DNA from: Nitrososphaerota archaeon
GTDB lineage: Archaea; Thermoproteota; Nitrososphaeria; Nitrososphaerales; Nitrosopumilaceae
NCBI GenBank assembly: GCA_022565935.1
Contig: JADFJY010000002.1
Location: 1 to 32,535 of the forward strand
Length of the DNA: 32,535 bases
Direction of reading: 5' to 3'
In this document: positions 8,340-17,528 of the stretch, one piece after another
Layout of the letters: each line of letters begins with the position of its first letter
Numbering within the stretch: position 1 is the stretch's first letter
Notes under the pieces: model-generated
What the model saw: the letters and a program-made list of their open reading frames with translations, nothing else
Database searches by the model: none
Told to the model about the DNA's origin: nothing
Made by a program: the position numbers and the translations under genes

Positions 8340-9352
8340 GCACGTAACCCCTTCATTTTTGCATGTTCACGTTTTCGATTGAATCCAGAATCATCATCTC
8401 TAATTTCATGTCCAGTGTAAGAGAGGAATACATCATCAAGAGTTGGTTGTGTAAGTGAGATAGAAGTAATTTTTATTTTAAGTTCTGATGAAATTTGAAA
8501 AATTTTTGGTATTACTTCAGTTCCATTTGATACAAAAAGAGTAAGTTTAGATCCATCCTCATTAATCTTCGTTACAAATTCAATTTTTTTAAGTTCAGAT
8601 AAGAAGGAATTATGATTTTCGCCCTCTAAAATAATTGAGATAACCTCATTGCCCATTGCTTTTTTCATATTTTCTGGGGAATCAATTACCTGAATCTTTC
8701 CACCATCAATTATTCCAATTCTGTCACATAGTTTGTCTGCCTCTTCCATGTAATGAGTAGTGAGAAATATTGTAATCTCAAATTCATCATGAATTTTTTT
8801 GATATACTCCCAGATTTTTCTACGAGTTTGGATATCCAATCCAACTGTAGGCTCGTCAAGAAACAGCACTTTGGGTCTATGCAAAAGGCCACCGGCAATA
8901 TCCAATCTTTTTCTCATGCCACCAGAATAGGTACCAACTGCTTTGTCTTGTTTATCTGAGAGTTCGATTAATTCCAAGAGTTCATCAATTCTTTTGTTGA
9001 TTTCGTTTTTTGGAATATGATTAAGTTTTGCTTGCAGTAGAAGATTTTCTCTTCCAGTTAGATAATCATCAACAGTTGTTTCTTGTTGAACATATCCAAT
9101 ATTTTCTCTAACTTTTTTTGCGTTTGTCATTACATCGAACCCACAAATTAGAGCTTGTCCTGATGTTGGTTTTAACAGTGTAGTGAGAATCATTATCGTA
9201 GTACTTTTTCCAGCACCATTAGGTCCCAAGAATCCAAAGATCTCCCCAGGTTTTACTGAGAGAGAAATATCGTTTACAGCAATTACATCTCCAAATGACT
9301 TTGTGAGAGATTTTATTTCTATCGAGTTCAATACATTGATCGCATTTCTCAA
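8336..9352 (-). CDS. ABC transporter ATP-binding protein (DrrA-like)
   Basis: Walker A GPNGAGKST, signature YSGGMRKRLDIA, Walker B VLFLDEPTVGLD; start overlaps permease by 4 nt. Confidence 0.95.
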   Translation of the reverse strand: MRNAINVLNSIEIKSLTKSFGDVIAVNDISLSVKPGEIFGFLGPNGAGKSTTIMILTTLLKPTSGQALICGFDVMTNAKKVRENIGYVQQETTVDDYLTGRENLLLQAKLNHIPKNEINKRIDELLELIELSDKQDKAVGTYSGGMRKRLDIAGGLLHRPKVLFLDEPTVGLDIQTRRKIWEYIKKIHDEFEITIFLTTHYMEEADKLCDRIGIIDGGKIQVIDSPENMKKAMGNEVISIILEGENHNSFLSELKKIEFVTKINEDGSKLTLFVSNGTEVIPKIFQISSELKIKITSISLTQPTLDDVFLSYTGHEIRDDDSGFNRKREHAKMKGLRA

Positions 9353-9423
9353 TTATAAATTGTTAAGTATTGATTCAGTAGATCCTCATAAAAAATTTAA
9401 GGGGGAATTTGAGAATTTACTGT

Positions 9424-9522
9424 ATGAAAGGACTCTGTCATAAATGTCACTCATCAAATGTAGAAATAACAGTTCAGGAAGGAATTCCTGTTTGTGAAGT
9501 ATGTGTTAAGAAAACAGATTAA
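9424..9522 (+). CDS. 32-aa zinc-ribbon-like microprotein (two CxxC pairs)
   Basis: MKGLCHKCHSSNVEITVQEGIPVCEVCVKKTD; below the length cutoff of the ORF track; two CxxC knuckles spaced like a zinc ribbon. Confidence 0.55.
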   Translation: MKGLCHKCHSSNVEITVQEGIPVCEVCVKKTD

Positions 9523-9561
9523 TCAAAAAATGTTATTTTGAAAAAAGAAGTTTAAAAGAAG

Positions 9562-10014
9562 TTATTCAATTTTTTTGAATTCTTCTTTGGTCATTCCTAA
9601 AATGACTTTTTCGCCTATTCCCCAAATTTCTGATTTGGATAGAATTTTAGTATGCATAAAACCATCAGTTACTTCAATTGATTCTAATTCATCGGTATCA
9701 GGATGTCTGTGTAATCGTTTTACTTTACCAATTTTATGACGGTCAATATCAACAACTGGGATTCCTGTTCTAACAGGAGGTCTACTTAGAAGTAATGTTT
9801 CTTCAGAAAATTTGGCTATGTAGTCATTTGAAAGATAATAGTCTTTGTTGAATCCTTGGTGGATTGTCACACCACAAACAGTTAGTGTATCTTGGTTAAT
9901 GTGTATGTGTTTGACTTTGCCATATTCAATTCCCTCTCGGTCTACGACTTTTTTTCCAGTAAAGGAATCAGCAGTAGCTAATTTTGAAGGCATTCCTGCT
10001 AGTTTAACTGACAT
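9562..10014 (-). CDS. PRC-barrel-like domain protein (two tandem halves)
   Basis: DSFTGKKVVDREGIEYGKVKHIHIN and GIPVVDIDRHKIGKVKRLHRHPDTDELESIEV are PRC-barrel-like. ORF start at 10194 is over-extended; MSVKLAGMPSKL at 10014 preferred. Confidence 0.6.
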   Translation of the reverse strand: MSVKLAGMPSKLATADSFTGKKVVDREGIEYGKVKHIHINQDTLTVCGVTIHQGFNKDYYLSNDYIAKFSEETLLLSRPPVRTGIPVVDIDRHKIGKVKRLHRHPDTDELESIEVTDGFMHTKILSKSEIWGIGEKVILGMTKEEFKKIE

Positions 10015-10102
10015 TGTCTGAAATGAACAGATTTGCTTATCATACCAAATATCAGAAATTTCTTGCAATGGGGTTAAATTACTTGACAGAAAAAAATCAT
10101 GC

Positions 10103-10426
10103 ATGGAGATAAAGGAAGATTTGTTTCGACCAATTCTTACTACAAAGGGAAGAAATACAGGAAAGCAGCATTCAGTAATGCTTCGCGCAGTCAAATATAA
10201 TGGAAAAATTTACTTTTCAAGACATTTGCCAGATGGGGACTGGTTCAAAAATGCATTAATAAATTCTGAAGTCAAAATTGAATACAACAATTTTATTTTT
10301 TCAGGAAAAGCAAAGCTGGTAACAGATGAAGAATTGAGTAAAAAAATCTCTAATCTAAAATATCCTGGAGAAGAAAGAGCAAAAGAGAAGAGAGTTACAA
10401 TTGAAGTCACACTAAATTCAACATAA
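10103..10426 (+). CDS. deazaflavin/F420-dependent nitroreductase-like (DUF385-type) or PNPOx-like split-barrel protein
   Basis: LTTKGRNTGKQHSVMLRAVKYNGKIYFSRHLPDGDWFKNALINSEVKIE resembles DDN-family split-barrel proteins. Confidence 0.55.
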   Translation: MEIKEDLFRPILTTKGRNTGKQHSVMLRAVKYNGKIYFSRHLPDGDWFKNALINSEVKIEYNNFIFSGKAKLVTDEELSKKISNLKYPGEERAKEKRVTIEVTLNST

Positions 10427-10505
10427 ATTATTTTAAACTATATTTTCATTGATTTCCATAAGTAGTAAACACTAAATTCTAGCTCTTAAAAAAGGATAGA
10501 GAGAA

Positions 10506-12710
10506 TTGAGTTCAAAAGTAATTATTCTAATTGCAGTTGTAGTTTCGGTAATAGTTACTGCAGGAATAATGTATTCAATTGGTTTTGATCAACAACCTCA
10601 AATTTCACAAATACCCACCCCAGAAATAGACTATGTAGATAAATCAGTATCAGAGTATTTTGAAGGAACACAAGACATTAAAAAAATATCATCACAAGAA
10701 GAACTAAAGAGTATTCTTGAAGCATCTGCGTTGTTTGGAGGAGGTTTCTATGACAATAGATTTCTTACAAGAAACATGGTAGTTGATGAAGCAGTAATGT
10801 TTCAAAGTGCAGAGTCTGAGGGTGTATCAGTCCCTTCAGTAGTTAAAACACAGTCTGGCGGCTCAGACTATTCAACAACAAATGTTCAAGTTGCAAATGT
10901 TGATGAGCCAGACTATCTCAAAAATGATTCAAAATATGTCTACATTGTATCTAGAAATACACTTTCAATAATTGATGCATATCCAGCAGAGTCTGCAAAA
11001 TTAATTCTAAAAATTGCACTAGACATTGAATCACAGTATATTCAGAATATGTTCCTAAATGGGGATAGGTTAGTGATATTTTACAATGGACAAAGCGATG
11101 ATGAAATAATCCCACAGTTTGACTTTGTTCCACGCCGTTCTTACAGCCCAGTCACTCATACACTGATTATTGATGTCTCAGATAAAGAGAATCCAACTAT
11201 TCTCAAAGATTATTCCATTGATGGTCACTTTAGAGATGCACGAATGATTGGAGACTATGCATACTTTGTCACTAACAGTAACATCGACTATCAATATCCA
11301 AGACTTCCAGTTATTATGGAGAGTTCAGTTAGAATCATGACTCCCGATGCATTTTACTTTGATAACATTGAACAATTTTCAAACTTTAACACACTAACTG
11401 CAATTGACATATTTGGAGACACAATAAATTCAGAGACATTTCTTATGGGATACAGTGGATCATTCTATGTCTCTGAGAATAATTTTTACTTGACTTACCA
11501 GCAAAGTATGCCATTTGGATTTTATGAGAATTCATCACGAGATAGATTCTTTGATGTTATAGTGCCATTATTGCCAAATGACATTCAAAATGAAATTAAA
11601 GAAATTCAAAACGATTCTTCAATGAATTCGTCTACACAGTGGATAAAAATCTCAGAGTTAATGCAAAAATCATACAATGAGATGGATAAAAATGACAAAG
11701 AAAAATTATTTGAAAAAATCAAAGAGGCACTAAATGAATATGATGTAAAAACCCAGGAAGAAACAAGGAAAACAATTATTCACAAAATATCAATTGATGA
11801 AGATAAAATAGAATATGTTGCAAAGGGCTCAGTTCCAGGCAGACTGTTAAATCAATTTTCTATGGATCAAAGTGGAGATAGATTTAGAGTTGCAACTACT
11901 ACTGAATATTATACACAATATCAGGGAACGGTTCGTGCAAATGCAGTTTACATCTTAGATGAACAGCTTAACATCATAGGAGGACTAGACAAAATTGCAC
12001 CTGATGAGAGCATTTTTTCTGCAAGATTCATTGGGGACAGACTTTATTTGGTAACATTCCAACAGATTGACCCATTCTTTGTAATTGATTTGTCAACTGA
12101 TACTCCAAAAATTTTAGGAGAATTAAAAATCCCAGGATTTTCAAACTATTTGCATCCATATGATGAAGAACACATTATTGGTATCGGCAGAGATACAAAA
12201 GAAATAGAAGAAGGTAGAGTTCAACAATTAGGAATTAAAATTACATTGTTTAATGTTGCAGATATCAATAACCCCAAAGTTACAGATGATGTAATCATAG
12301 GGGATAGTTCTACTTATTCAGAGGCATTAAACAATCACAAAGCATTCTTCTTTGATAAAACAAGAGGAGTTCTCTCAATTCCAATTAGTGGAGATGCAGA
12401 AAGTTTGGAAGAAATTTCAAACTCCAAGATGTTTGCACCTAATTACAACCGCTGGAATGGATTCTATGTATTTGATTTGAACAGTTCAGATGGATTCAAC
12501 CTTAAAGGAACAGTAACCCATTCTTCTGATGATTCTCGCTATTATGGAATGGGAAAAGCAAGAACATTCTATATTGATGATGTCTTGTATACTGCATCTG
12601 AAAGGTATCTAAAGATGAATGACTTTAACAATCTAGAAGAAATCAAATCAATCAAACTAGAAAACACTGGAAAATTTATTGATTATCTTGAAGAAGAGAT
12701 TCTACGCTAA
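10506..12710 (+). CDS. secreted/membrane-anchored protein with C-terminal beta-propeller domain
   Basis: TTG start, N-terminal TM; TTNVQVANVDEPDYLKNDSKYVYIVS...LSIIDAYPAESAKLI and YLVTFQQIDPFFVIDLS are typical of the archaeal/bacterial beta-propeller family (PF09826-like). Confidence 0.65.
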   Translation: MSSKVIILIAVVVSVIVTAGIMYSIGFDQQPQISQIPTPEIDYVDKSVSEYFEGTQDIKKISSQEELKSILEASALFGGGFYDNRFLTRNMVVDEAVMFQSAESEGVSVPSVVKTQSGGSDYSTTNVQVANVDEPDYLKNDSKYVYIVSRNTLSIIDAYPAESAKLILKIALDIESQYIQNMFLNGDRLVIFYNGQSDDEIIPQFDFVPRRSYSPVTHTLIIDVSDKENPTILKDYSIDGHFRDARMIGDYAYFVTNSNIDYQYPRLPVIMESSVRIMTPDAFYFDNIEQFSNFNTLTAIDIFGDTINSETFLMGYSGSFYVSENNFYLTYQQSMPFGFYENSSRDRFFDVIVPLLPNDIQNEIKEIQNDSSMNSSTQWIKISELMQKSYNEMDKNDKEKLFEKIKEALNEYDVKTQEETRKTIIHKISIDEDKIEYVAKGSVPGRLLNQFSMDQSGDRFRVATTTEYYTQYQGTVRANAVYILDEQLNIIGGLDKIAPDESIFSARFIGDRLYLVTFQQIDPFFVIDLSTDTPKILGELKIPGFSNYLHPYDEEHIIGIGRDTKEIEEGRVQQLGIKITLFNVADINNPKVTDDVIIGDSSTYSEALNNHKAFFFDKTRGVLSIPISGDAESLEEISNSKMFAPNYNRWNGFYVFDLNSSDGFNLKGTVTHSSDDSRYYGMGKARTFYIDDVLYTASERYLKMNDFNNLEEIKSIKLENTGKFIDYLEEEILR

Positions 12711-12711
12711 G

Positions 12712-13356
12712 TCATATTAGATGAATTATCGTTGTAAGTCCTCTTTTATCATATTCAACATCATTCTCAACTTCATTTACAGTTACAGTAAATGAGATAA
12801 CGTCACGTTGTTTGGCATTTTCTGCATGAAGTTTTAGATGGATATCTAACATTTCTAATTCTCCATTGGGCAAATTAGTTTCATCAAAATATGCATCACA
12901 TGTTGATTCTATTCTAAATCTATCATCTTTAAAATGAAATCCAAGTTTCATTTTTCTTCCTTTTCTTCCACTTGCTTTAACCACTACATCAATGATTCCA
13001 GGTTTTGTTTCAGTATAGCTTGATTGATGATTTATAAAAACTCCAATCTCAAGGGGTTTGCCAGCAGTTGATTCTGCCATCTTTTGAATTCCATCATTCA
13101 TTACAATATCAACTGCTTTGATAGACTGAGCAATCTTTGCAATCCATTCATTTGTTCTTGTAATGGTTGAACTAATTCCTGCACGTCTTCGTTTGTCTTC
13201 ATCCTCAGGTAATTTGTAATAATCAACCCATTCTACATAATTATGAGAAATATCTTCAATGAAATCAATGCAAGTTCGTCTGTATTCATCGACATTATCA
13301 GTTCTCTCTGATGCGTCATCAGTTCTCATTCCGTCATAGTCCATGGGCATTGCCAT
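12712..13356 (-). CDS. conserved hypothetical protein
   Basis: Intact 214-aa ORF flanked by well-supported genes; no family recognised. Confidence 0.6.
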   Translation of the reverse strand: MAMPMDYDGMRTDDASERTDNVDEYRRTCIDFIEDISHNYVEWVDYYKLPEDEDKRRRAGISSTITRTNEWIAKIAQSIKAVDIVMNDGIQKMAESTAGKPLEIGVFINHQSSYTETKPGIIDVVVKASGRKGRKMKLGFHFKDDRFRIESTCDAYFDETNLPNGELEMLDIHLKLHAENAKQRDVISFTVTVNEVENDVEYDKRGLTTIIHLI

Positions 13357-13437
13357 ACTCTAGCTGTAAACGAAGTTCTAAAAAAACTAATCCTGAAACA
13401 AAATTAATGATTATAAGAGGAATTTTCATGTAATACA

Positions 13438-13920
13438 ATGATGATATTTACTGAATTGACTTTGGATCTTCAAGTTCAACTAAAAAGAGACTTGGCACAA
13501 ATTAGATTTCTTCTAAAAAAAAATCAAGGAATGGGATATACTAGAATTGTGGAGATTGGGAAGGAAGTGGGAAAAAAGTACAATATCAAACTAATTGTAA
13601 ACTTTCCAAAAGAGGGAAGAATTGACGAATTTGACATGTATGGAAAAAGGGATTTGAGTCTGATAATTGATCATGACCGAAAGAAATTTCCCATAGATAG
13701 AGAATTAATCAAACAAAAGGCAAAAGATCTACTCGGAGATATAAAAACTGAGGATGCATACATGTATGAAGGTAAAGAAGGAGTTAGAGTCTTTACAGAG
13801 AATTGGAAGATTGACATCTTGCCTCATTCATTGCATATCTGGACAGAATTTAATGAAAACGTAACAGCGTTTTGTGATTGGTTAATGGAAAATGTTTACC
13901 AAATGAAAAAGAAGGAATAA
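13438..13920 (+). CDS. conserved hypothetical protein
   Basis: Intact 160-aa ORF with normal codon usage; no family recognised. Confidence 0.6.
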   Translation: MMIFTELTLDLQVQLKRDLAQIRFLLKKNQGMGYTRIVEIGKEVGKKYNIKLIVNFPKEGRIDEFDMYGKRDLSLIIDHDRKKFPIDRELIKQKAKDLLGDIKTEDAYMYEGKEGVRVFTENWKIDILPHSLHIWTEFNENVTAFCDWLMENVYQMKKKE

Positions 13921-13929
13921 TTTTAGTAA

Positions 13930-14289
13930 TTAGAGATTTTCTAGTTCTTCAAGTAATTCTTTAGCCTGATAGTTTTTTGGTTCTAATTCCACAATTCGTT
14001 TACAACAAATAATTGCCTCATTTTTCTGTTGCAGATCCAAATGCACATCAGTTTTGATTTTAAGTGTTTCAACATCATTGTTATCTAGTTGTACTGCTTT
14101 TTCAAAATATGGGAGTGCTTTTTCTGAATCTTCTAAAATAACATAAAGGCCTCCCATTATGAACATAAAATCAGGATCATTTGAGAATTTAGATTCCAAA
14201 GAATCTCCAAGTTGAATGGCTTGGACATATTCACCTTCTCTGATTAATTTTTTCAGACGGCGTTTTGGATATCTAAAAAGGCTTACCAT
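13930..14289 (-). CDS. tetratricopeptide-repeat protein
   Basis: GGLYVILEDSEKALPYFEKAVQLDNNDVETL...KNEAIICCKRIVELEPKNYQAKELL TPR pattern. Confidence 0.75.
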   Translation of the reverse strand: MVSLFRYPKRRLKKLIREGEYVQAIQLGDSLESKFSNDPDFMFIMGGLYVILEDSEKALPYFEKAVQLDNNDVETLKIKTDVHLDLQQKNEAIICCKRIVELEPKNYQAKELLEELENL

Positions 14290-14340
14290 TTTTACTTCGT
14301 TATTTTTTTAAAGATTTAATCAATTTGAATGTAGAGAATA

Positions 14341-15822
14341 TCAGGATGAGATGCTCATTATTCCTTCTTCAATTAAGAACTGTATTCCACCTATAAAGGA
14401 GTCATCATCAATTGAACCATCTGCCCACCAGCCTGCGTTGTTTTTAATCCATGATGGAATTTCATTAGAGCCGGAGCCGGAACCTTGTGTAGTTGGAGGA
14501 ATTTGCATTATTCCTTCCTGAATTAAGAACTGTATTCCTTGAACAAAGGAGGTATCATCAATTGATCCATCTGCCCACCAGCCTGCGTTGTTTTTAATCC
14601 ATGATGGAATTTCGCGAATTACAGAATTGGTTGAAGGTGTTCCTTCAAAGAGAGGATTCTCATCAATTTTAATTTCGACGGTGACAAATCCACCTCTTGT
14701 GGCATCAGGTACTTGATTTTCTGGTCCGGTACCATGAATAAATATCACATATTTGGCTAGTCCTGCGCTTTCTTTTACTGGCATAAGAACATGAACCTGA
14801 CCGAATCCATTAAACAAGTCTATTCGTCCACGCTCTTCCGCAAGAGAACGTAATCTGTTACCACTCTCATCTACAACCCAAATATCATAATGAATTTGAT
14901 CGACAAATTCAATTTCGTTATATGGATTCTTGAAGTTAATTTTCCAGTCAATATCACAACCTTCCATAGGGAATTCTGGAGCATAATTATACTCAACCAG
15001 TATGGAGTATGATTCGATAGCAACATGTTCACCGAAATAATAAGAAAAGCTTGTATCTGGACATCCAAACAAATCTTCTTTTGTTTCTGTCTCTACAAGA
15101 TTTATGAAAGGATCATCCATTACATTTTCTTTATAATCTAACAAAGTGTATTTATGCATAATTGGAGGAATCCCTGTGGTAATCCACGTATATGTTAGCG
15201 CTTTAACAGGAAAAGGAAAATCATCGACTATCCAGATTTCATTCCAATCACCACTATACCAACCAACAACAACTGTATCAAAAGTTCCTGCAGGAATAGT
15301 TATTGTTTCTTCTCGTATTGGAATTAATTGAGCACCGCCAATTGCGCCTATCTTCCCCCATGCAGGTAACTTGAACGCTTGTGGTCCATGAATTCTATCA
15401 CCTTCTGCTGCAGTAGCAAAAGCACCTAACCAAGATAAGGAAGACTTGAATGCAATAGCATAATGAAAAAGATCATCATCAAATGTTATAGGTTCAGGAG
15501 AAGTTTTTCCAAGACCCATTGAACCTATTACGATTTTATTGCCATCAAAAATTGCAACTTTTGTATCCCACAATGATTCAGATTCATGTGGTATTGAACC
15601 TTTGATCCAAAATTTCACTTTAATTGGTGAACAATCATTAAAATCTATTTCACACAAAGAATACTCAAAATAATCTCCAGTTTTAAGACCTTCACCCAAA
15701 TACCATGTACCGTCAACATTGACACCACCTGCTGTACCAGTGCCCTGACCATAAGAAAGATTTGAAAACCCAAAGCTAGAAAGAATAGTCAAGAACATAA
15801 ATACAATAATAAAACGATTCAC
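14341..15822 (-). CDS. secreted protein with two C-terminal IPSWIKNNAGWWADG repeats
   Basis: Signal peptide MNRFIIVFMFLTILSSFGFSNLSYGQ; C-terminal duplicated 36-aa motif. Confidence 0.8.
   Translation of the reverse strand: MNRFIIVFMFLTILSSFGFSNLSYGQGTGTAGGVNVDGTWYLGEGLKTGDYFEYSLCEIDFNDCSPIKVKFWIKGSIPHESESLWDTKVAIFDGNKIVIGSMGLGKTSPEPITFDDDLFHYAIAFKSSLSWLGAFATAAEGDRIHGPQAFKLPAWGKIGAIGGAQLIPIREETITIPAGTFDTVVVGWYSGDWNEIWIVDDFPFPVKALTYTWITTGIPPIMHKYTLLDYKENVMDDPFINLVETETKEDLFGCPDTSFSYYFGEHVAIESYSILVEYNYAPEFPMEGCDIDWKINFKNPYNEIEFVDQIHYDIWVVDESGNRLRSLAEERGRIDLFNGFGQVHVLMPVKESAGLAKYVIFIHGTGPENQVPDATRGGFVTVEIKIDENPLFEGTPSTNSVIREIPSWIKNNAGWWADGSIDDTSFVQGIQFLIQEGIMQIPPTTQGSGSGSNEIPSWIKNNAGWWADGSIDDDSFIGGIQFLIEEGIMSISS
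14356..14463 (-). repeat. 108-bp coding direct repeat, copy A (EIPSWIKNNAGWWADGSIDDDSFIGGIQFLIEEGIM)
   Basis: Aligned by eye with 14506..14613, 150-nt period, long identical core catctgcccaccagcctgcgttgtttttaatccatgatggaatttc. Confidence 0.9.
14506..14613 (-). repeat. 108-bp coding direct repeat, copy B (EIPSWIKNNAGWWADGSIDDTSFVQGIQFLIQEGIM)
   Basis: See copy A; the copies are separated by a QIPPTTQGSGSGSN linker. Confidence 0.9.
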
Positions 15823-15942
15823 AAGAATAATTATGAAATATCCTAGTTAAACGTTATTCAGATTTATAAAAAATGAGAAAAAGGGGTAGGCAAACGTTAT
15901 TCAAATAGGCAAATATAGAGGAAAATTTACAGAGATTCAGAA

Positions 15943-16110
15943 ATGTGTGAGTGTCCAAAAGTTCACTTGTTTGAAGTAGAGTACAAAATGGATGGAATGA
16001 CTGTAGTTCCAACACACAAGAATTGTGGATTTGCACTAGATGGTAAACAAGCAGACAAGTTCCAAAAAGAACTAGTAAAATCATGGGGCTTTGAGGAAGA
16101 AGATGATTAA
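15943..16110 (+). CDS. 55-aa microprotein
   Basis: MCECPKVHLFEVEYKMDGMTVVPTHKNCGFALDGKQADKFQKELVKSWGFEEEDD; intact ATG-TAA in otherwise empty gap; three Cys, acidic tail. Confidence 0.6.
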   Translation: MCECPKVHLFEVEYKMDGMTVVPTHKNCGFALDGKQADKFQKELVKSWGFEEEDD

Positions 16111-16143
16111 TTTAAAAAATAAAAATTAGATTGAAAGTTACTC

Positions 16144-16293
16144 TTATTTTGACATTTGCCCGACAGCTTCTTTACAAACGTCGGTTGAACATGAACAATC
16201 ATTACTGCATATACAATGACCTTGCATAGCACAATCACATGAGTAATCAGGGTCGCCACTAGGTGCTTCGCAACCACATGCTTGATCTACCAT
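16144..16293 (-). CDS. 49-aa Cys-rich metallothionein-like microprotein
   Basis: MVDQACGCEAPSGDPDYSCDCAMQGHCICSNDCSCSTDVCKEAVGQMSK; 9 Cys in 49 aa, four CxC motifs; intact ATG-TAA; missed by the ORF track because of size. Confidence 0.7.
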   Translation of the reverse strand: MVDQACGCEAPSGDPDYSCDCAMQGHCICSNDCSCSTDVCKEAVGQMSK

Positions 16294-16346
16294 GACAAAC
16301 CTGTATTCGTACTTGTTTTAAAAGGTTAGCACAAAAAACTAGAAAA

Positions 16347-17231
16347 TTACGCTCTAGTAACGATCTCAAGTATCTCGTTACAGGATTTCTGAATTTGTTC
16401 TGCTTGTTGTAATAATAGATTAGAATCAACTTCTATATCAAAGGCAATCTTCAAAATATGAATTAGATCTTGCTCCCTATTCAAAGAATTTTTAATTTTT
16501 ATAAAATTTGCTTTATTGATGTGACAAAAATAGAAATAGCAATCAGAAAGCATTGAATTCTCTACAAAAAAATCATGTTTTTGTTGAATGATTTGAGAAT
16601 GGTTATTTTTTTCAACCAAATCAGAAAACCCAATGGTTGACTTTAGCATACGTTCAAGCAAAGTTGGAGTAGCTCTCTCAATTCCAACTGTTTGAGTGAC
16701 AACGGAGATGTACTCATTGATTGAACTTTTTTTTAATTTCCGAAGCAGATCTAACATATGAGAAGGACTAGATCTTTGATTGTTTAGAGAAGATATTGCA
16801 TCAGCTAAATAGTAAGAAGCACATTTTTGCCAACATGAAGCAAAAACATCGGATGATTGAATTGATTCTTTAGTTTTTTGACAACAAAACATAGATTCAA
16901 TCAAACAATTTTTTGCAAAATCAGTAAATAGTGAAGAGCGTTTTTTGTTAATTTTTGATAATAACATTTGCAAATCCCATGATTCATCTTGAATTATCTG
17001 CAGGTTGTCATATTGAAGAAGCCTTTGTGATTTGGTTTCAGTTAAGGATGCATGATGAATAATAACAAACTCATCTCCAGATTTAACAATTTTTTCTGGT
17101 TCTGATTTTTCATCAAAAACTACAACATCATATGGACATAAATCAAAATGAAAATCAGAAATTCTACAGCCGCCTAAACCAATTGGAAAGTTAGATAATC
17201 CATTTTTGACTATAAATTTTTCAATATCCAT
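16347..17231 (-). CDS. conserved hypothetical protein
   Basis: Intact 294-aa ORF; no family recognised with confidence. Confidence 0.65.
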   Translation of the reverse strand: MDIEKFIVKNGLSNFPIGLGGCRISDFHFDLCPYDVVVFDEKSEPEKIVKSGDEFVIIHHASLTETKSQRLLQYDNLQIIQDESWDLQMLLSKINKKRSSLFTDFAKNCLIESMFCCQKTKESIQSSDVFASCWQKCASYYLADAISSLNNQRSSPSHMLDLLRKLKKSSINEYISVVTQTVGIERATPTLLERMLKSTIGFSDLVEKNNHSQIIQQKHDFFVENSMLSDCYFYFCHINKANFIKIKNSLNREQDLIHILKIAFDIEVDSNLLLQQAEQIQKSCNEILEIVTRA

Positions 17232-17334
17232 GAAAAGAGTATATTTGATTTTTCTATAAAGGAATCAACTTAGAAAATTTTACAAATTCATTCAAGCATT
17301 TCCTTTAAATTGAGATTGAGATTGTTTTTATCAG

Positions 17335-17409
17335 GCTCCCATAGTGTAGTCCGGTTAAGCATTTTGGCTTCTCAAGCCAAAGACTCGGGTTCAAATCCCG
17401 ATGGGAGCA
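17335..17409 (+). tRNA. tRNA-Glu (anticodon CTC)
   Basis: Acceptor GCTCCCA/TGGGAGC, anticodon arm TTGGC-TTCTCAA-GCCAA, T-arm CGGG-TTCAAAT-CCCG. Confidence 0.93.
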
Positions 17410-17528
17410 TTTTAGTTTAATATCAATAATCAATTCAGAATCCAAGAAATTTTTAAAAATATTTTTTTAAATTACAAATGAAATCTCAAAATAATTTCTT
17501 TAAATAATTAAATTACAATTCATTATTA

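Noticed and set aside
7554-9352. ABC exporter as type I secretion system for the adjacent RTX protein
   Set aside because: It is a DrrAB/ABC-2 type pair, not a T1SS ATPase/MFP; the RTX protein carries its own signal peptide. Adjacency alone is not evidence.
10015-10194. N-terminal 60-aa extension of the PRC-barrel ORF
   Set aside because: Runs through the divergent intergenic region and into the nitroreductase-like gene; internal ATG at 10014 fits the domain start.
15854-16084. 76-aa minus-strand ORF
   Set aside because: Antisense to the more protein-like 15943..16110 frame; Leu/Phe/Cys-rich and no recognisable motif.
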